Source of the DNA: Marinilactibacillus piezotolerans
GTDB lineage: Bacteria > Bacillota > Bacilli > Lactobacillales > Carnobacteriaceae_A
Direction of reading: 5' to 3'
Assembly: GCF_900114235.1 (NCBI RefSeq)
Contig: NZ_FOSJ01000007.1
Location: 1 to 64,000, forward strand
Length of the DNA stretch: 64,000 nt
The position numbers and the translations under genes are program-made. The notes beneath the pieces are model-generated. The model was not told where the DNA came from, did not search any database, and was given only the letters and a program-made list of their open reading frames with translations. Shown piece after piece: positions 1 through 8,693 of this stretch. Position 1 is the first letter of the stretch. Every line of letters begins with the position of its first letter.

Positions 1-238
1 CTCTTAATTCAAGTGTACCAACGCGAGTCGTAAAGTCACGCTCGTAGTAGCCATTTCGTTGACTCTGACGACTTTCAGATCGTTCATAGTCATCAGCTTT
101 AATGTATTCTGTTCGTTGGTTTTCCATCAACTGATTGAAAACTGTCGTTAAAATATTTTTAGACACATCATCTTTAACGGAATGTTCAATAATACTTTGA
201 ACCTCTTCGTTGTTCAGTGTAAAATGTACTTGGGTCAT
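1..238 (-). CDS. IS256 family transposase (N-terminal part, runs off window)
   Basis: The gene starts at ATG 238 behind a strong AGGAGG at 241-250. The visible 79 residues begin MTQVHFTLNNEEVQ and include SQRNGYYERDF and a VGTLELR segment. This is the conserved start of mutator-type (IS256) DDE transposases, in which the GYYER-type motif precedes the catalytic core. The D, D and E catalytic residues lie beyond the window edge, so I cannot say whether the enzyme is intact. It would act in cut-and-paste or copy-out movement of its own element. Confidence 0.85.
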   Translation of the reverse strand, partial: MTQVHFTLNNEEVQSIIEHSVKDDVSKNILTTVFNQLMENQRTEYIKADDYERSESRQSQRNGYYERDFTTRVGTLELR

Positions 239-310
239 GTAAAGTCCTCCTGGGTATGTTTTTAATGGTTAAAAACATTGTACCGTAAAAGGGCTGTTAC
301 ATGGCCTTTT

Positions 311-339
311 AACTTTTACACAATTATATGGACTTTATC
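311..339. repeat. IS256-type terminal inverted repeat
   Basis: This 29 bp end begins GATAAAGTCC (minus strand, from 339 inwards) and contains TAATTGTGTAAAAG, which resembles IS256 termini as I know them. It marks the outer boundary of the element and the junction with host DNA. The partner repeat lies off the left edge. Confidence 0.75.
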
Positions 340-402
340 TTAGATATCCTTCTCTTTTGCTTATTGATAAATTAAGGTTTCATTTAATTTATAAAATTAA
401 AA

Positions 403-1368
403 TTAACTTCTTACCTTTTCTTCTTTTTCATGATAACTTGCTTCTTTTTTTCTAAGATCAGCTACCTCTGATTCACTACAATATACAAAGTGACCAGGAA
501 CGATTTCACGTAATTTTTCGTCTCCATTATTACTTATTCTTGAAACATAAGTTGTACGTTTACGGTTACGTTCATACTCAGGGTCTGGTAGTGGCACTGC
601 AGATAACAGACTTTCTGTATAGGCATGTAATGGACGATTATAAACCTCTTCTGCTGGAGCCAACTCAAGTAATTTTCCGGCATTCATTACGCCAATACGG
701 TCACTGATATATTTAACCATTGACAAATCATGGGCGATGAATAAAAATGTCAGCCCTTGTGACTCTTGAAGGTCCATTAACAAGTTTACAACTTGCGCTT
801 GAATAGAAACATCCAAAGCTGAAATAGGTTCGTCTGCCACAATAAATTTCGGTTTAACAGCTAATGCGCGCGCAATTCCGATACGCTGACGTTGTCCACC
901 TGAAAACTCGTGTGGGTAACGGCTAGCATGATCTGGATTTAAACCAACTAATTGCAGCAATTCAATCACACGATCATTACGCTCTTTTTTAGATGCAGCA
1001 AGTCCGTGGATATCGATTCCCTCAGCAATAATATCACGAATTTTCATTTTGGGGTTTAGTGATGCATATGGATCTTGATAGATCATCTGCATATCTCTTC
1101 TAAACTGTAATAAATCTTTTTTACTAGAGATTTCGTTTACTTTTGTTCCTTCGAAATCAATTTCTCCGGCCGTAGGATTATACAACCGAATAATTGAACG
1201 TCCAGTAGTGGATTTTCCCGAACCAGATTCTCCAACTAGTCCAAATGTTTCACCTTTGAAAATATCAAAGGAAATATCATCTACAGCCCGAACTTCGTTT
1301 TTTGTTCCTGCATTAAAGTACTGTTTTAAATTTTTAACTTCTAATATCTTTTCATCCGATATGGCCAT
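403..1368 (-). CDS. oppF: Oligopeptide ABC transporter ATP-binding protein OppF
   Basis: This 321-residue ATPase is one of the two nucleotide-binding subunits that power oligopeptide import through OppBC. Visible motifs are Walker A GESGSGKST (about residues 46-54), the signature SGGQRQR, Walker B FIVADEP and the switch histidine in FIAHDLS. The C-terminal oligopeptide/dipeptide extension (LLSAVPLPDPEYER) is also present. It is the last gene of the block: its ATG overlaps the oppD stop (TAATG), and the AGGAGG that serves it lies inside the end of oppD. No convincing terminator was found between it and the IS256 end at 339. Confidence 0.95.
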   Translation of the reverse strand: MAISDEKILEVKNLKQYFNAGTKNEVRAVDDISFDIFKGETFGLVGESGSGKSTTGRSIIRLYNPTAGEIDFEGTKVNEISSKKDLLQFRRDMQMIYQDPYASLNPKMKIRDIIAEGIDIHGLAASKKERNDRVIELLQLVGLNPDHASRYPHEFSGGQRQRIGIARALAVKPKFIVADEPISALDVSIQAQVVNLLMDLQESQGLTFLFIAHDLSMVKYISDRIGVMNAGKLLELAPAEEVYNRPLHAYTESLLSAVPLPDPEYERNRKRTTYVSRISNNGDEKLREIVPGHFVYCSESEVADLRKKEASYHEKEEKVRS

Positions 1369-2426
1369 TATAAATTGCCTCCTTTACTGTGGAGCGCAGC
1401 ATATTTTTCTTGATACAGCTTTTGACGTGCTTTAATTTCTGTAGGTGGATCTATTTTCGGCGCATCTTCATGTAATAGCCAAGTAGCTGCATAATGAGTC
1501 TCAGAAATTTTAAACATTGGTGGTTCCAGCTCTGTATCAATCTTCATAGCATATTCATTACGAGGTGCAAAGGCATCTCCTTTTGGCGGATCCAGTAAAT
1601 CTGGAGGAGTACCAGGAATTGCATACAATGAGGTACTCGTTTCTAAAGTTGGCATGGATGCTAGTAAGCCCCAAGTATAGGGATGTTGTGGATTATAGAA
1701 CACTTCATCTACTGTACCCACTTCTACAAATTTCCCAGCATACATTACCGCAACTCGGTCTGCAACATTTGCTACTACCCCTAAGTCATGGGTAATAAAG
1801 ATAATGGATGTATTAATTTTTTCTTGTAGTTCTTTCATCAATTCTAGAATTTGTGCTTGAATTGTAACGTCTAGCGCTGTCGTTGGTTCATCCGCAATCA
1901 AAATATCTGGATTACATGCTAAGGCTATCGCAATAACTACACGCTGACGCTGTCCACCAGAGAATTGATGAGGATACTGTTTCATTCTCTTTTCTGCGTC
2001 TGGCAAACCTACTAATTCCAATAATTCTAATGCTCTAGCATGAGCTTTTTCCTTGCCCATTTTCTGATGTAATCTTAATGGTTCTGCAATTTGTTTTCCA
2101 ATCGTCATCGTCGGATTTAACGAAGTCATTGGATCCTGGAAAATCATTGCAATCTTTTTACCACGAATTTTCTGCATATCTTTTTCTGAAGTTTGAACTA
2201 AATCTTGTCCATTAAACAAGATTTGTCCCTCTTCAATATTTGCATTTAGAGACAACAACTGCATAATGCTTCGAGTCGTTACAGACTTACCTGACCCCGA
2301 CTCTCCAACGATTGCTAATGTTTCACCCTTTTTCAAATCAAAACTGACACCACGTATAGCTTGGACTTTACCAGCGTAAGTGTCGAATGTGATATTTAAA
2401 TCTTTAACTTCTAATATATTACTCAT
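1368..2426 (-). CDS. oppD: Oligopeptide ABC transporter ATP-binding protein OppD
   Basis: This is a 352-residue ATPase subunit, the partner of OppF. It shows Walker A GESGSGKSVTTR (about 41-52), a Q-loop MIFQDPMTSLNP, signature [11 protein letters not shown], Walker B ILIADEPTTALD and H-loop FITHDLG. The tail carries the OppD-type motif GTPPDLLDPPKGDAF, which fits the family. It sits 14 bp after oppC and overlaps the start of oppF, so the four genes oppB-oppC-oppD-oppF are clearly co-transcribed. The function follows from the family; substrate preference cannot be read from an ATPase. Confidence 0.95.
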   Translation of the reverse strand: MSNILEVKDLNITFDTYAGKVQAIRGVSFDLKKGETLAIVGESGSGKSVTTRSIMQLLSLNANIEEGQILFNGQDLVQTSEKDMQKIRGKKIAMIFQDPMTSLNPTMTIGKQIAEPLRLHQKMGKEKAHARALELLELVGLPDAEKRMKQYPHQFSGGQRQRVVIAIALACNPDILIADEPTTALDVTIQAQILELMKELQEKINTSIIFITHDLGVVANVADRVAVMYAGKFVEVGTVDEVFYNPQHPYTWGLLASMPTLETSTSLYAIPGTPPDLLDPPKGDAFAPRNEYAMKIDTELEPPMFKISETHYAATWLLHEDAPKIDPPTEIKARQKLYQEKYAALHSKGGNL

Positions 2427-2440
2427 TCATATTCACCCCG

Positions 2441-3490
2441 CTAATCTTTCATTTTTGGATCAAATGCATCACGTAGTCCATCAGCTAACAAGTTAAATGA
2501 AATCATCAAGATACATAGAACTCCAGCTGGATACCACATCAAGTGTGGTAAGAATCGGAAAGTTTTATATCCATCACTAATCAGCGTACCCAAGGAAGCT
2601 AACGGTGCTGGTATACCAATACCGATAAAACTTAAGAAAGCTTCAAAAAAGATCGCTGCTGGAATAGAAAACATCGTTTGAATGATAATGACACCTGATA
2701 GATTTGCAATAAGATGCTTGGTCGCAATTTTCCATGGTGATTCACCTAATGTTTGAGCTGCCAAGATATATTCCTGGTTTTTTAATTTCAATGTCTGGGC
2801 TCGAACAATACGTGCCATAGGTATCCATCCTGTAATTGCTAAAGCAATTATGATAGATGTGATCCCTGGATCTAAAACGAGGATCATTAAAATAACGACA
2901 ACTAAGTTAGGAACTCCAGATAGTATTTCTAGAATTCGCTGCATAATGTTATCAACTCTTCCGCCGCTCCAGCCGGAGATCAAACCATACGTCACGCCTA
3001 TTGTTAAATCAAATAATGCTGCTACAAAAGCAATCAATAATGAGATACGCGTTCCATATAAGGTACGAGAAAGTAAATCTCGACCGAGACTATCAGTTCC
3101 TAGAATATAATAGACATCTTCATCAGCATTTACCTGAGCATACTTATCTATTCTTTCTGCTCCTGGCTGAGCTGTTCCGTTTAATCCATTGATATCAACT
3201 CCTGGTATTTTAGGCGGCAGACTTGAGTGTTGAGTAATTTGTGCTTCCGGATTATGTGGAGCAATAATTGGTGCCGAAACGGCAAGTAGAATGATAATAC
3301 ATATAATAACCAAACTGACCACTGCAGCTTTATTTTTCTTTAATCTTCTCCATGAATCTTGAAGAAAGCTTAAAGACGGCGCTGAAATTTTTTCGTTATC
3401 TTCTGTAGCTGATCCACTAACTTTTTCGAACATATCAGAAGAAAATTTAGTGTTTTGGTCTACTATTGGATTGTTTTCTTGCGTTCCCAT
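2441..3490 (-). CDS. oppC: Oligopeptide ABC transporter permease OppC
   Basis: This 349-residue inner-membrane permease begins with an N-terminal cytoplasmic stretch of about 50 residues and a first membrane helix (AAVVSLVIICIIILLAV). A BPD_transp_1 core follows, with the EAA-type loop around QEYILAAQTLGESPWKIA that docks on the ATPases. The segment GTDSLGRDLLSRTLYGTR is a hallmark of DppC/OppC proteins. It lies only 2 bp downstream of oppB. It forms the translocation channel together with OppB. Confidence 0.95.
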   Translation of the reverse strand: MGTQENNPIVDQNTKFSSDMFEKVSGSATEDNEKISAPSLSFLQDSWRRLKKNKAAVVSLVIICIIILLAVSAPIIAPHNPEAQITQHSSLPPKIPGVDINGLNGTAQPGAERIDKYAQVNADEDVYYILGTDSLGRDLLSRTLYGTRISLLIAFVAALFDLTIGVTYGLISGWSGGRVDNIMQRILEILSGVPNLVVVILMILVLDPGITSIIIALAITGWIPMARIVRAQTLKLKNQEYILAAQTLGESPWKIATKHLIANLSGVIIIQTMFSIPAAIFFEAFLSFIGIGIPAPLASLGTLISDGYKTFRFLPHLMWYPAGVLCILMISFNLLADGLRDAFDPKMKD

Positions 3491-3492
3491 GC

Positions 3493-4437
3493 TTAATTTC
3501 CTCCTTCTGATGATACACGGATACGAGGATCAATGATTCCATATAATATATCTACTACTAATATAATAAATACAAGCATAGCAGAATAAAGTATAGTAAC
3601 ACCCATGATTGTTGGGTAATCGTTTGTAGTGATTGATTTAACAAATTGCTCTCCGATTCCAGGAATCGCATAAATATTTTCTACAACTAAAGACCCTGTC
3701 ATTAATGCAACTGCCATCGGTCCTAAAAGTGTTATTAGGGGGATTAATGCATTTCGCACCCCATGCTTGAAAGCTACACCCCATCGGCTGAGACCTTTAG
3801 CTCTAGCAAGTTCAACGTAATCGCTGCCTAAGACATCTACCATTTCCGTACGAATGAAACGAGCTGAATCCGCAAGCGGCGCAATGGCTAAGGCTAATGT
3901 AGGCAGTACAGATGATTTAAATCCACCGTCCCACAGAGCAATCGGTAGCCATCCCAACTGGACAGCAAATACTAGTTGAAGTAAAACGGCAAAAACAAAG
4001 TTCGGAATAGATCGTCCTAGAATCGCTACAAGAGTAGAAAGAGTATCAACCCAAGTATTTTGTTTCATAGCTGATATAACTCCTAAAACAATACCAAAAA
4101 ATGTTCCTAAAACAACTGCTTGAAACCCTATCTGAAGAGAAGGTCCTACTCTGGTAGACAACAATTGTGATACTGGAGTATTATCGAACTGGAAAGATGT
4201 TCCTAAGTCTCCAACAAATAAGCCCCCAATATATGATAAATACTGAACCGGTACTGGATCATTTAGTCCATACTGTTCATTCATAATAACAATTTGTTCA
4301 GCTGAAAGTTTTTCTTGGTTTGTATACGGTGTACCCGGTAATAGCTTCATTAAAAAAAACGTAATCGATGCAATCAAAAATAAGGTCAGCAGCATGTAAA
4401 ACACACGCTTTCCAAAATACTTCATGTAATTTTTCAT
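3493..4437 (-). CDS. oppB: Oligopeptide ABC transporter permease OppB
   Basis: This 314-residue permease begins MKNYMKYFGKRVFYMLL, the typical DppB/OppB N-terminal amphipathic stretch and first helix. It shows the family motif LLPGTPY near residue 34 and the EAA loop DYVELARAKGLSRWGVAFKH. The start ATG follows a good GGAGGTG ribosome site. It is the first gene of the oppBCDF block. Its own promoter must lie in 4438-4697, because a gene on the other strand (4698-5066) separates it from oppA. Confidence 0.95.
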   Translation of the reverse strand: MKNYMKYFGKRVFYMLLTLFLIASITFFLMKLLPGTPYTNQEKLSAEQIVIMNEQYGLNDPVPVQYLSYIGGLFVGDLGTSFQFDNTPVSQLLSTRVGPSLQIGFQAVVLGTFFGIVLGVISAMKQNTWVDTLSTLVAILGRSIPNFVFAVLLQLVFAVQLGWLPIALWDGGFKSSVLPTLALAIAPLADSARFIRTEMVDVLGSDYVELARAKGLSRWGVAFKHGVRNALIPLITLLGPMAVALMTGSLVVENIYAIPGIGEQFVKSITTNDYPTIMGVTILYSAMLVFIILVVDILYGIIDPRIRVSSEGGN

Positions 4438-4697
4438 CGATTCAACACCTCCATCATTAATTGTGATTCAAAAAAATAATATATTCTATAGGATATGCTT
4501 TCCAGGTCAGAAATGCAAAATTTTTTCTGCTTTTTTCTGAAAAAAATGATCCTCATATTAAAAAATAACCTAAATTTCCCACTACTAGCTAAATTGATCA
4601 ATCGCCCTTAAACATTTCATTTTGCATTTTATTGTGATCTAAATCATTTTGATGTACATTATTGAATAGAACTTTTTATATTAAAGGAGAATGAATC

Positions 4698-5066
4698 ATG
4701 CAAAAAAAATCAAATGTACTTACTATCAGTATTACTTCAATCATTTTAATCTTTATACTTGAATTTATTTTATATAAAGAAATCAGTTTTTTTCACACTA
4801 CAAATGTTTTCTTTTATCCGGCAGGAATTTGTCTTATCATTGGCTTATTTAGCCTTGTCATTCGATCTGGAGCTTTTGATTTCTTTTATTATAGTTTTAA
4901 AAAAGCAACTCGTCGTTTAAGAAAAAATAATTTAGAAGACGAAAGTAACTTATCTGTTTCTTATCTATCAAAAACATTTGGAACTTATTACCTTTTCTTT
5001 ATTAAAGTAGGTTCTATCTTAATGACAATCTCTTTAATGGCATTAATTGGCCATTACCTTTTTTAA
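4698..5066 (+). CDS. DUF3899-like membrane protein between oppA and oppB
   Basis: This 122-residue protein has three predicted membrane segments: about 8-26 (LTISITSIILIFILEFIL), 36-56 (FYPAGICLIIGLFSLVIR) and the C-terminal end. A basic central loop (KKATRRLRKNN) lies between the second and third. Length and layout match the DUF3899 family of small Firmicutes membrane proteins, whose function is unknown. The start has an AAAGGAG site about 9 bp upstream. It points away from oppB and towards the end of oppA, so it is not part of either opp transcript. It may still share the divergent promoter region with oppB. Confidence 0.75.
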   Translation: MQKKSNVLTISITSIILIFILEFILYKEISFFHTTNVFFYPAGICLIIGLFSLVIRSGAFDFFYYSFKKATRRLRKNNLEDESNLSVSYLSKTFGTYYLFFIKVGSILMTISLMALIGHYLF

Positions 5067-5230
5067 AAAAGATATATTTCTTCACGCTAGAAAGTAAAAA
5101 TTTCTAGAATTAGAGTATTAATCTTTTACCTATCTTGCCTGCTTGAATTGATCATATAAACTTACCATCAAAGAAACTCTCGTTAAGAAAAAAAGTGAGT
5201 AATATAAAGCCAGTTAAACACTCAAAAAAA

Positions 5231-5254
5231 GAGTGGATTTGGATGTCCACTCCA
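5231..5254. terminator. Bidirectional terminator between oppA and the DUF3899 gene
   Basis: GAGTGGA (5231-5237) pairs with TCCACTC (5246-5252). An A run lies before the stem and a short T run after it, so it can stop transcripts from both strands. It lies just past oppA (stop at 5292), which supports oppA being made mostly as its own message. Confidence 0.75.
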
Positions 5255-5291
5255 TTTTTGCGGTGTTAATATTTATTGTCTGTGCTTTTTA

Positions 5292-6974
5292 TTACTCTTT
5301 ACCTTCAATATAAGTCCATTTGTATGAGTAATCTGCCCCTGTAAGATGTGCTACGATATCTTTAACATAAGGTTTTTCAAGAACTGCATATGAACGTTGG
5401 TAAATTGGAGCAATACCAGCTGTATCCATCAAGATTTTCTCTGCTTCAAGCATATCTTGCCAGCGAGCTTCCATATCATCTACGTTAGATTGTGCACTTT
5501 CAATTAATGCATCATATTCTTCATTGCTGTATCCTGATTTGTTATTACCATTATCTGAATGGAATAATTCTAAGAAGTTGATAGGATCTGCATAATCTGC
5601 TCCCCAACCAGCCATTTGAATATCGTAATCTTGGTTAGTATCAGCATCAAGACGAACTTTGAACGGTACGTTTCTCAATTCGATACTTAATCCAGGTAGG
5701 TTACTTTCAAGTTGTGCTTGCATAAATTCAAGAGATTTTTTAGAGTTTTCTGAATCATCACCAAGCATTTCTAGTGTAAGTGAATCTACTCCAAGTTCTT
5801 CTAAACCAGCTTCCCAGTAATCTGCAGCTTGAGCAGTATCATATGATAACAAGTCGCCGCTTTGCTCGCGGAAGTCTTCTCCAGATTCAGGGTCTACTGA
5901 TAACCCTTCAGGAACTAGACCATCTGCAGGTACTGAACCATTTTGCAATACTGTATCAGCAAAGCCTTGTTTGTCAAATGACATTGCAATAGCTTTACGG
6001 ATATTTTCATTTGCTAAAGGTGTTTCTTCTCCATTACGCTCTTGGTTAAGTTTAAAGTAGAATACTGAAGAAGTAGGTTCCGTAAGTAATTCTGGATCCC
6101 CTTGTTTTGTCTGAACATAATCACCTGAAAGTCTCATGCGATCAACTTCACCGGCATCATATAAGTTAAGAGCAGTTGAAGTTTCTTTTACTACGTCAAA
6201 ATCAATGCGGTCTAATTGAACAGTTTCAGCATCCCAGTAGCTTTCGTTTTTAACTAATGACCAAGTTAAACCTGTTCCGTCCCATTCTGATAGTTCAAAT
6301 GGTCCGTTATACAATAAAGTATCACTATTTGTAGCATAGTCACCTTCATGTTCTGTTACGTATTCTTCATTTTGTGGCAAGTACATTGCCAGTGTTAGTA
6401 GACTTTCAAAATAAGGTACAGGTTTCTCTAATTCTACTACTAATGTTTTGTCATCTGTTGCAGATACACCTAATTCAGATGGATCCATTTCTCCAGCTAG
6501 AATAGCTGTTGCATTTTTGACAACTCCATCAATCATGTATGCATATTCAGCAGCTGTTGCTGGATCTGCCAAACGAGTCCAAGAATAAACAAAGTCATTT
6601 GCAGTTACAGGATCTCCATTAGACCATTCAGCATCTTCTCTGATTTTGAATGTATAAGTTAATCCATCTTCGCTGATTTCTGGTTCTTCAGCAGCCATAC
6701 CTAATACTAAGTCATTATCCTGACCTTGACGGTATAAACCTTCATTAACATTATTTAAGACATTGAAACTTACAGCATCTGTTGTTAACGCAGAATCCAT
6801 AGTAGGAATTTCTGCACTTTCAACTACATGCAGTACTTGTTCTTCTTGTGCACCCTCTGAGCCTTCGTCTCCAGAAGTTGTATCTTCAGCAGAGTCGCTG
6901 TTACCACAAGCTGATAGTACTAAGGCACTTGTTAAAGTAATACCTAAAGTACTCCATAATTTACTTTTTCCCAT
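5292..6974 (-). CDS. oppA: Oligopeptide-binding lipoprotein OppA
   Basis: This 560-residue SBP_bac_5 family lipoprotein captures peptides outside the cell and passes them to OppBC. The signal peptide ends in the lipobox VLSAC with Cys23 as the lipidated residue, followed by an acidic, Ser-rich linker (about 24-46). Family motifs include YTFKIREDAEWSNGDPVTA and AGWGADYADP. The start ATG follows a GGGGGA ribosome site. It lies upstream of oppBCDF with about 850 bp between. A separate promoter and terminator would allow the usual excess of binding protein over permease. Confidence 0.95.
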   Translation of the reverse strand: MGKSKLWSTLGITLTSALVLSACGNSDSAEDTTSGDEGSEGAQEEQVLHVVESAEIPTMDSALTTDAVSFNVLNNVNEGLYRQGQDNDLVLGMAAEEPEISEDGLTYTFKIREDAEWSNGDPVTANDFVYSWTRLADPATAAEYAYMIDGVVKNATAILAGEMDPSELGVSATDDKTLVVELEKPVPYFESLLTLAMYLPQNEEYVTEHEGDYATNSDTLLYNGPFELSEWDGTGLTWSLVKNESYWDAETVQLDRIDFDVVKETSTALNLYDAGEVDRMRLSGDYVQTKQGDPELLTEPTSSVFYFKLNQERNGEETPLANENIRKAIAMSFDKQGFADTVLQNGSVPADGLVPEGLSVDPESGEDFREQSGDLLSYDTAQAADYWEAGLEELGVDSLTLEMLGDDSENSKKSLEFMQAQLESNLPGLSIELRNVPFKVRLDADTNQDYDIQMAGWGADYADPINFLELFHSDNGNNKSGYSNEEYDALIESAQSNVDDMEARWQDMLEAEKILMDTAGIAPIYQRSYAVLEKPYVKDIVAHLTGADYSYKWTYIEGKE

Positions 6975-7044
6975 TCGTTTTTTCCCCCTGTTATTAATAT
7001 CTTATTATTTTGAAACAAAATAAGTAGTAACAAATTAAATTAGT

Positions 7045-7076
7045 TTACTCAAAATATTCTATCATCTATTTATCAT
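7045..7076 (-). promoter_or_regulatory. Two overlapping tiny ORFs behind a strong ribosome site, upstream of oppA
   Basis: An excellent ribosome site (AGAGGAGGT, minus strand, 7094-7085) is followed about 8 nt later by ATG at 7076. This opens a four-codon ORF, MINR-stop (7062-7076). Its TGA overlaps a second ATG (7065) of a six-codon ORF, MIEYFE-stop (7045-7065). The real oppA start is about 70 bp further on with its own site. This could be a leader-peptide arrangement or the remnant of a gene. The rest of 6975-7377 holds the kbl promoter and otherwise nothing I recognise. Confidence 0.35.
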
Positions 7077-7251
7077 CTTTGCAATACCTCCTCTTGATTT
7101 TTTAACTTTTCTCATCGTTATTAATGAGCAATAGTTTACCCTTTCAAAATCTTTGAAAAACCCTGCTCATCTATATGTGCTCGCTCTATCCTATAAAATT
7201 AATGCGAATGAGAGAGAAGTAAAGAAAATCAAACGGGACTTTAATGGTTAC

Positions 7252-7280
7252 TTCAACTGACCTTAAAAGCATGTTATACT
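7252..7280 (+). promoter_or_regulatory. Likely promoter of kbl
   Basis: TTCAAC (7252-7257) and an extended -10, TG-n-TATACT (7272-7280), are separated by 17 bp. Transcription would start near 7287, leaving a leader of about 90 nt before the kbl ATG at 7378. This is a sequence match only. Confidence 0.5.
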
Positions 7281-7377
7281 TAATCAGTATATTTTAAAGA
7301 GAGTAGTAATTCGATTGGATGAAGATTAATCTTTAAGAGTTAAATAAAGATTCTATTAATAATTAAGGAGCGATTAT

Positions 7378-8568
7378 ATGACAAGTCACAAATTAAATAC
7401 CTTTCTAGAAAAAAATTTAACAGAATTGAAAGAAAACGGCCTCTATAATGAAATTGATACATTAGAAGGGCCCAACGGATCAGAAATCACAATTAATGGT
7501 AAGACTTTAATCAATATGTCTTCTAATAATTACCTTGGTTTTGCAAATGATTCAAGATTAAAAGAAAAAGCTAATGCTGCTACTGATAAATTCGGTGTAG
7601 GTGCTGGTGCTGTTCGTACTATCAATGGAACACAAAGTATTCATGAAGAATTAGAAGCTAAAATTGCCGACTTCAAGCAAACTGAAGCTTCGGTAGCTTT
7701 CCAATCTGGTTTCAACTGTAATATGGGAGCTATTTCAGCTGTCATGAACAAAAAGGATGCCATTCTTTCAGACGAATTAAACCATGCTTCTATTATTGAT
7801 GGGTGTCGTTTATCTGGTGCCAAAGTCATTCGTGTTAATCATCAGGATATGGATGATTTACGTGCTAAAGCAAAAGAGGCTACCGAAAGTGGTCAATATG
7901 AAAAAGTGATGTACATTACTGATGGTGTTTTTTCTATGGATGGAGATGTTGCTAATTTACCTGAAATTGTGAAAATCGCTGAAGAATTCGACTTGATCAC
8001 TTACGTTGATGATGCACATGGATCTGGCGTAATGGGAAAAGGTGCTGGAACAGTTAAACATTTCGGGCTTCAAGACAAGATAGACTTCCAGATGGGGACT
8101 CTTTCTAAAGCCGTTGGTGTTGTGGGTGGATATGTTGCAGGAACACAGAATTTGATCGACTGGTTAAAAGTTCGTGCCCGTCCATTCTTATTCTCCACTT
8201 CCTTGACTCCCGGTGCTGCAGCTGCTTGTATAGAAGCTATTGATATTATGTCAGCTTCTACCGAAGAACATGATAGATTATGGGAAAATGGTCGTTACCT
8301 TAAGGAAGGGTTAAATAAATTAGGGTTCAACATTGGAAATTCAGAAACCCCCATTACCCCTTGCATTATCGGCGACGAAAAATTAACACAGAAATTCTCT
8401 AAGCGTTTAACAGAAGAAGGTGTATACGCAAAATCAATTGTGTTTCCCACTGTTCCAAGAGGCACAGGCCGTGTTAGAAATATGCCAAGTGCTGCACATA
8501 CAAAAGAACAATTAGACCAAGTACTTGCCACTTACAAAAAAGTCGGACTTGAATTGAATGTCATTTAA
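7378..8568 (+). CDS. kbl: Glycine C-acetyltransferase (2-amino-3-ketobutyrate CoA ligase)
   Basis: This 396-residue PLP enzyme of the alpha-oxoamine synthase family cleaves 2-amino-3-oxobutyrate with CoA to glycine and acetyl-CoA, the second step of threonine breakdown. Visible motifs are [11 protein letters not shown] near residue 45, [10 protein letters not shown] (the PLP-binding aspartate region, about 212-221) and the Schiff-base lysine in [13 protein letters not shown] (about residue 245). The start ATG follows AAGGAG. The next gene encodes the dehydrogenase that makes its substrate, so the assignment to Kbl rather than BioF or ALAS is firm. Confidence 0.93.
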   Translation: MTSHKLNTFLEKNLTELKENGLYNEIDTLEGPNGSEITINGKTLINMSSNNYLGFANDSRLKEKANAATDKFGVGAGAVRTINGTQSIHEELEAKIADFKQTEASVAFQSGFNCNMGAISAVMNKKDAILSDELNHASIIDGCRLSGAKVIRVNHQDMDDLRAKAKEATESGQYEKVMYITDGVFSMDGDVANLPEIVKIAEEFDLITYVDDAHGSGVMGKGAGTVKHFGLQDKIDFQMGTLSKAVGVVGGYVAGTQNLIDWLKVRARPFLFSTSLTPGAAAACIEAIDIMSASTEEHDRLWENGRYLKEGLNKLGFNIGNSETPITPCIIGDEKLTQKFSKRLTEEGVYAKSIVFPTVPRGTGRVRNMPSAAHTKEQLDQVLATYKKVGLELNVI

Positions 8569-8592
8569 TTCTTCTTTATTTTAAAAGGATAC

Positions 8593-8660
8593 AGCAGTTG
8601 AATATACTGGGTTAAGATCAGATAATGGCGGTCACAAATCCAGTCAACTGCTTTTTCTTT
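8593..8660 (+). terminator. Terminator-like hairpin between kbl and tdh
   Basis: AGCAGTTGA (8593-8601) pairs with TCAACTGCT (8644-8652). An inner CTGG/CCAG pair extends the stem and a T-rich run follows (8652-8660). The hairpin ends about 30 bp before the tdh start, inside the kbl-tdh unit. It would lower tdh expression relative to kbl or act as an attenuator. The long internal loop (about 30 nt) leaves room for other folds. Confidence 0.6.
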
Positions 8661-8693
8661 TGCAATAATAATCAGATTAACGGAGGGACTACC

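Larger units (their letters stand above)
1..339 (-). mobile_element. IS256-family insertion sequence, one end only
   Basis: The window opens inside an IS256-type element. It consists of the 5' part of a mutator-type transposase gene and a terminal inverted repeat at 311-339. Read on the minus strand, the end begins GATAAAGTCC and continues into an AT-rich stretch typical of IS256 ends. The other end lies outside the window. IS256 elements make 8-9 bp target duplications, so the bases from 340 (ttagatat) would be one copy. The element sits only 63 bp past the oppF stop codon, so it does not break that gene. Confidence 0.85.

Noticed and set aside
7100..7377. Glycine riboswitch or T-box upstream of kbl
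   Set aside because: No tandem glycine aptamer, no T-box sequence and no terminator were found between the promoter and the start codon.
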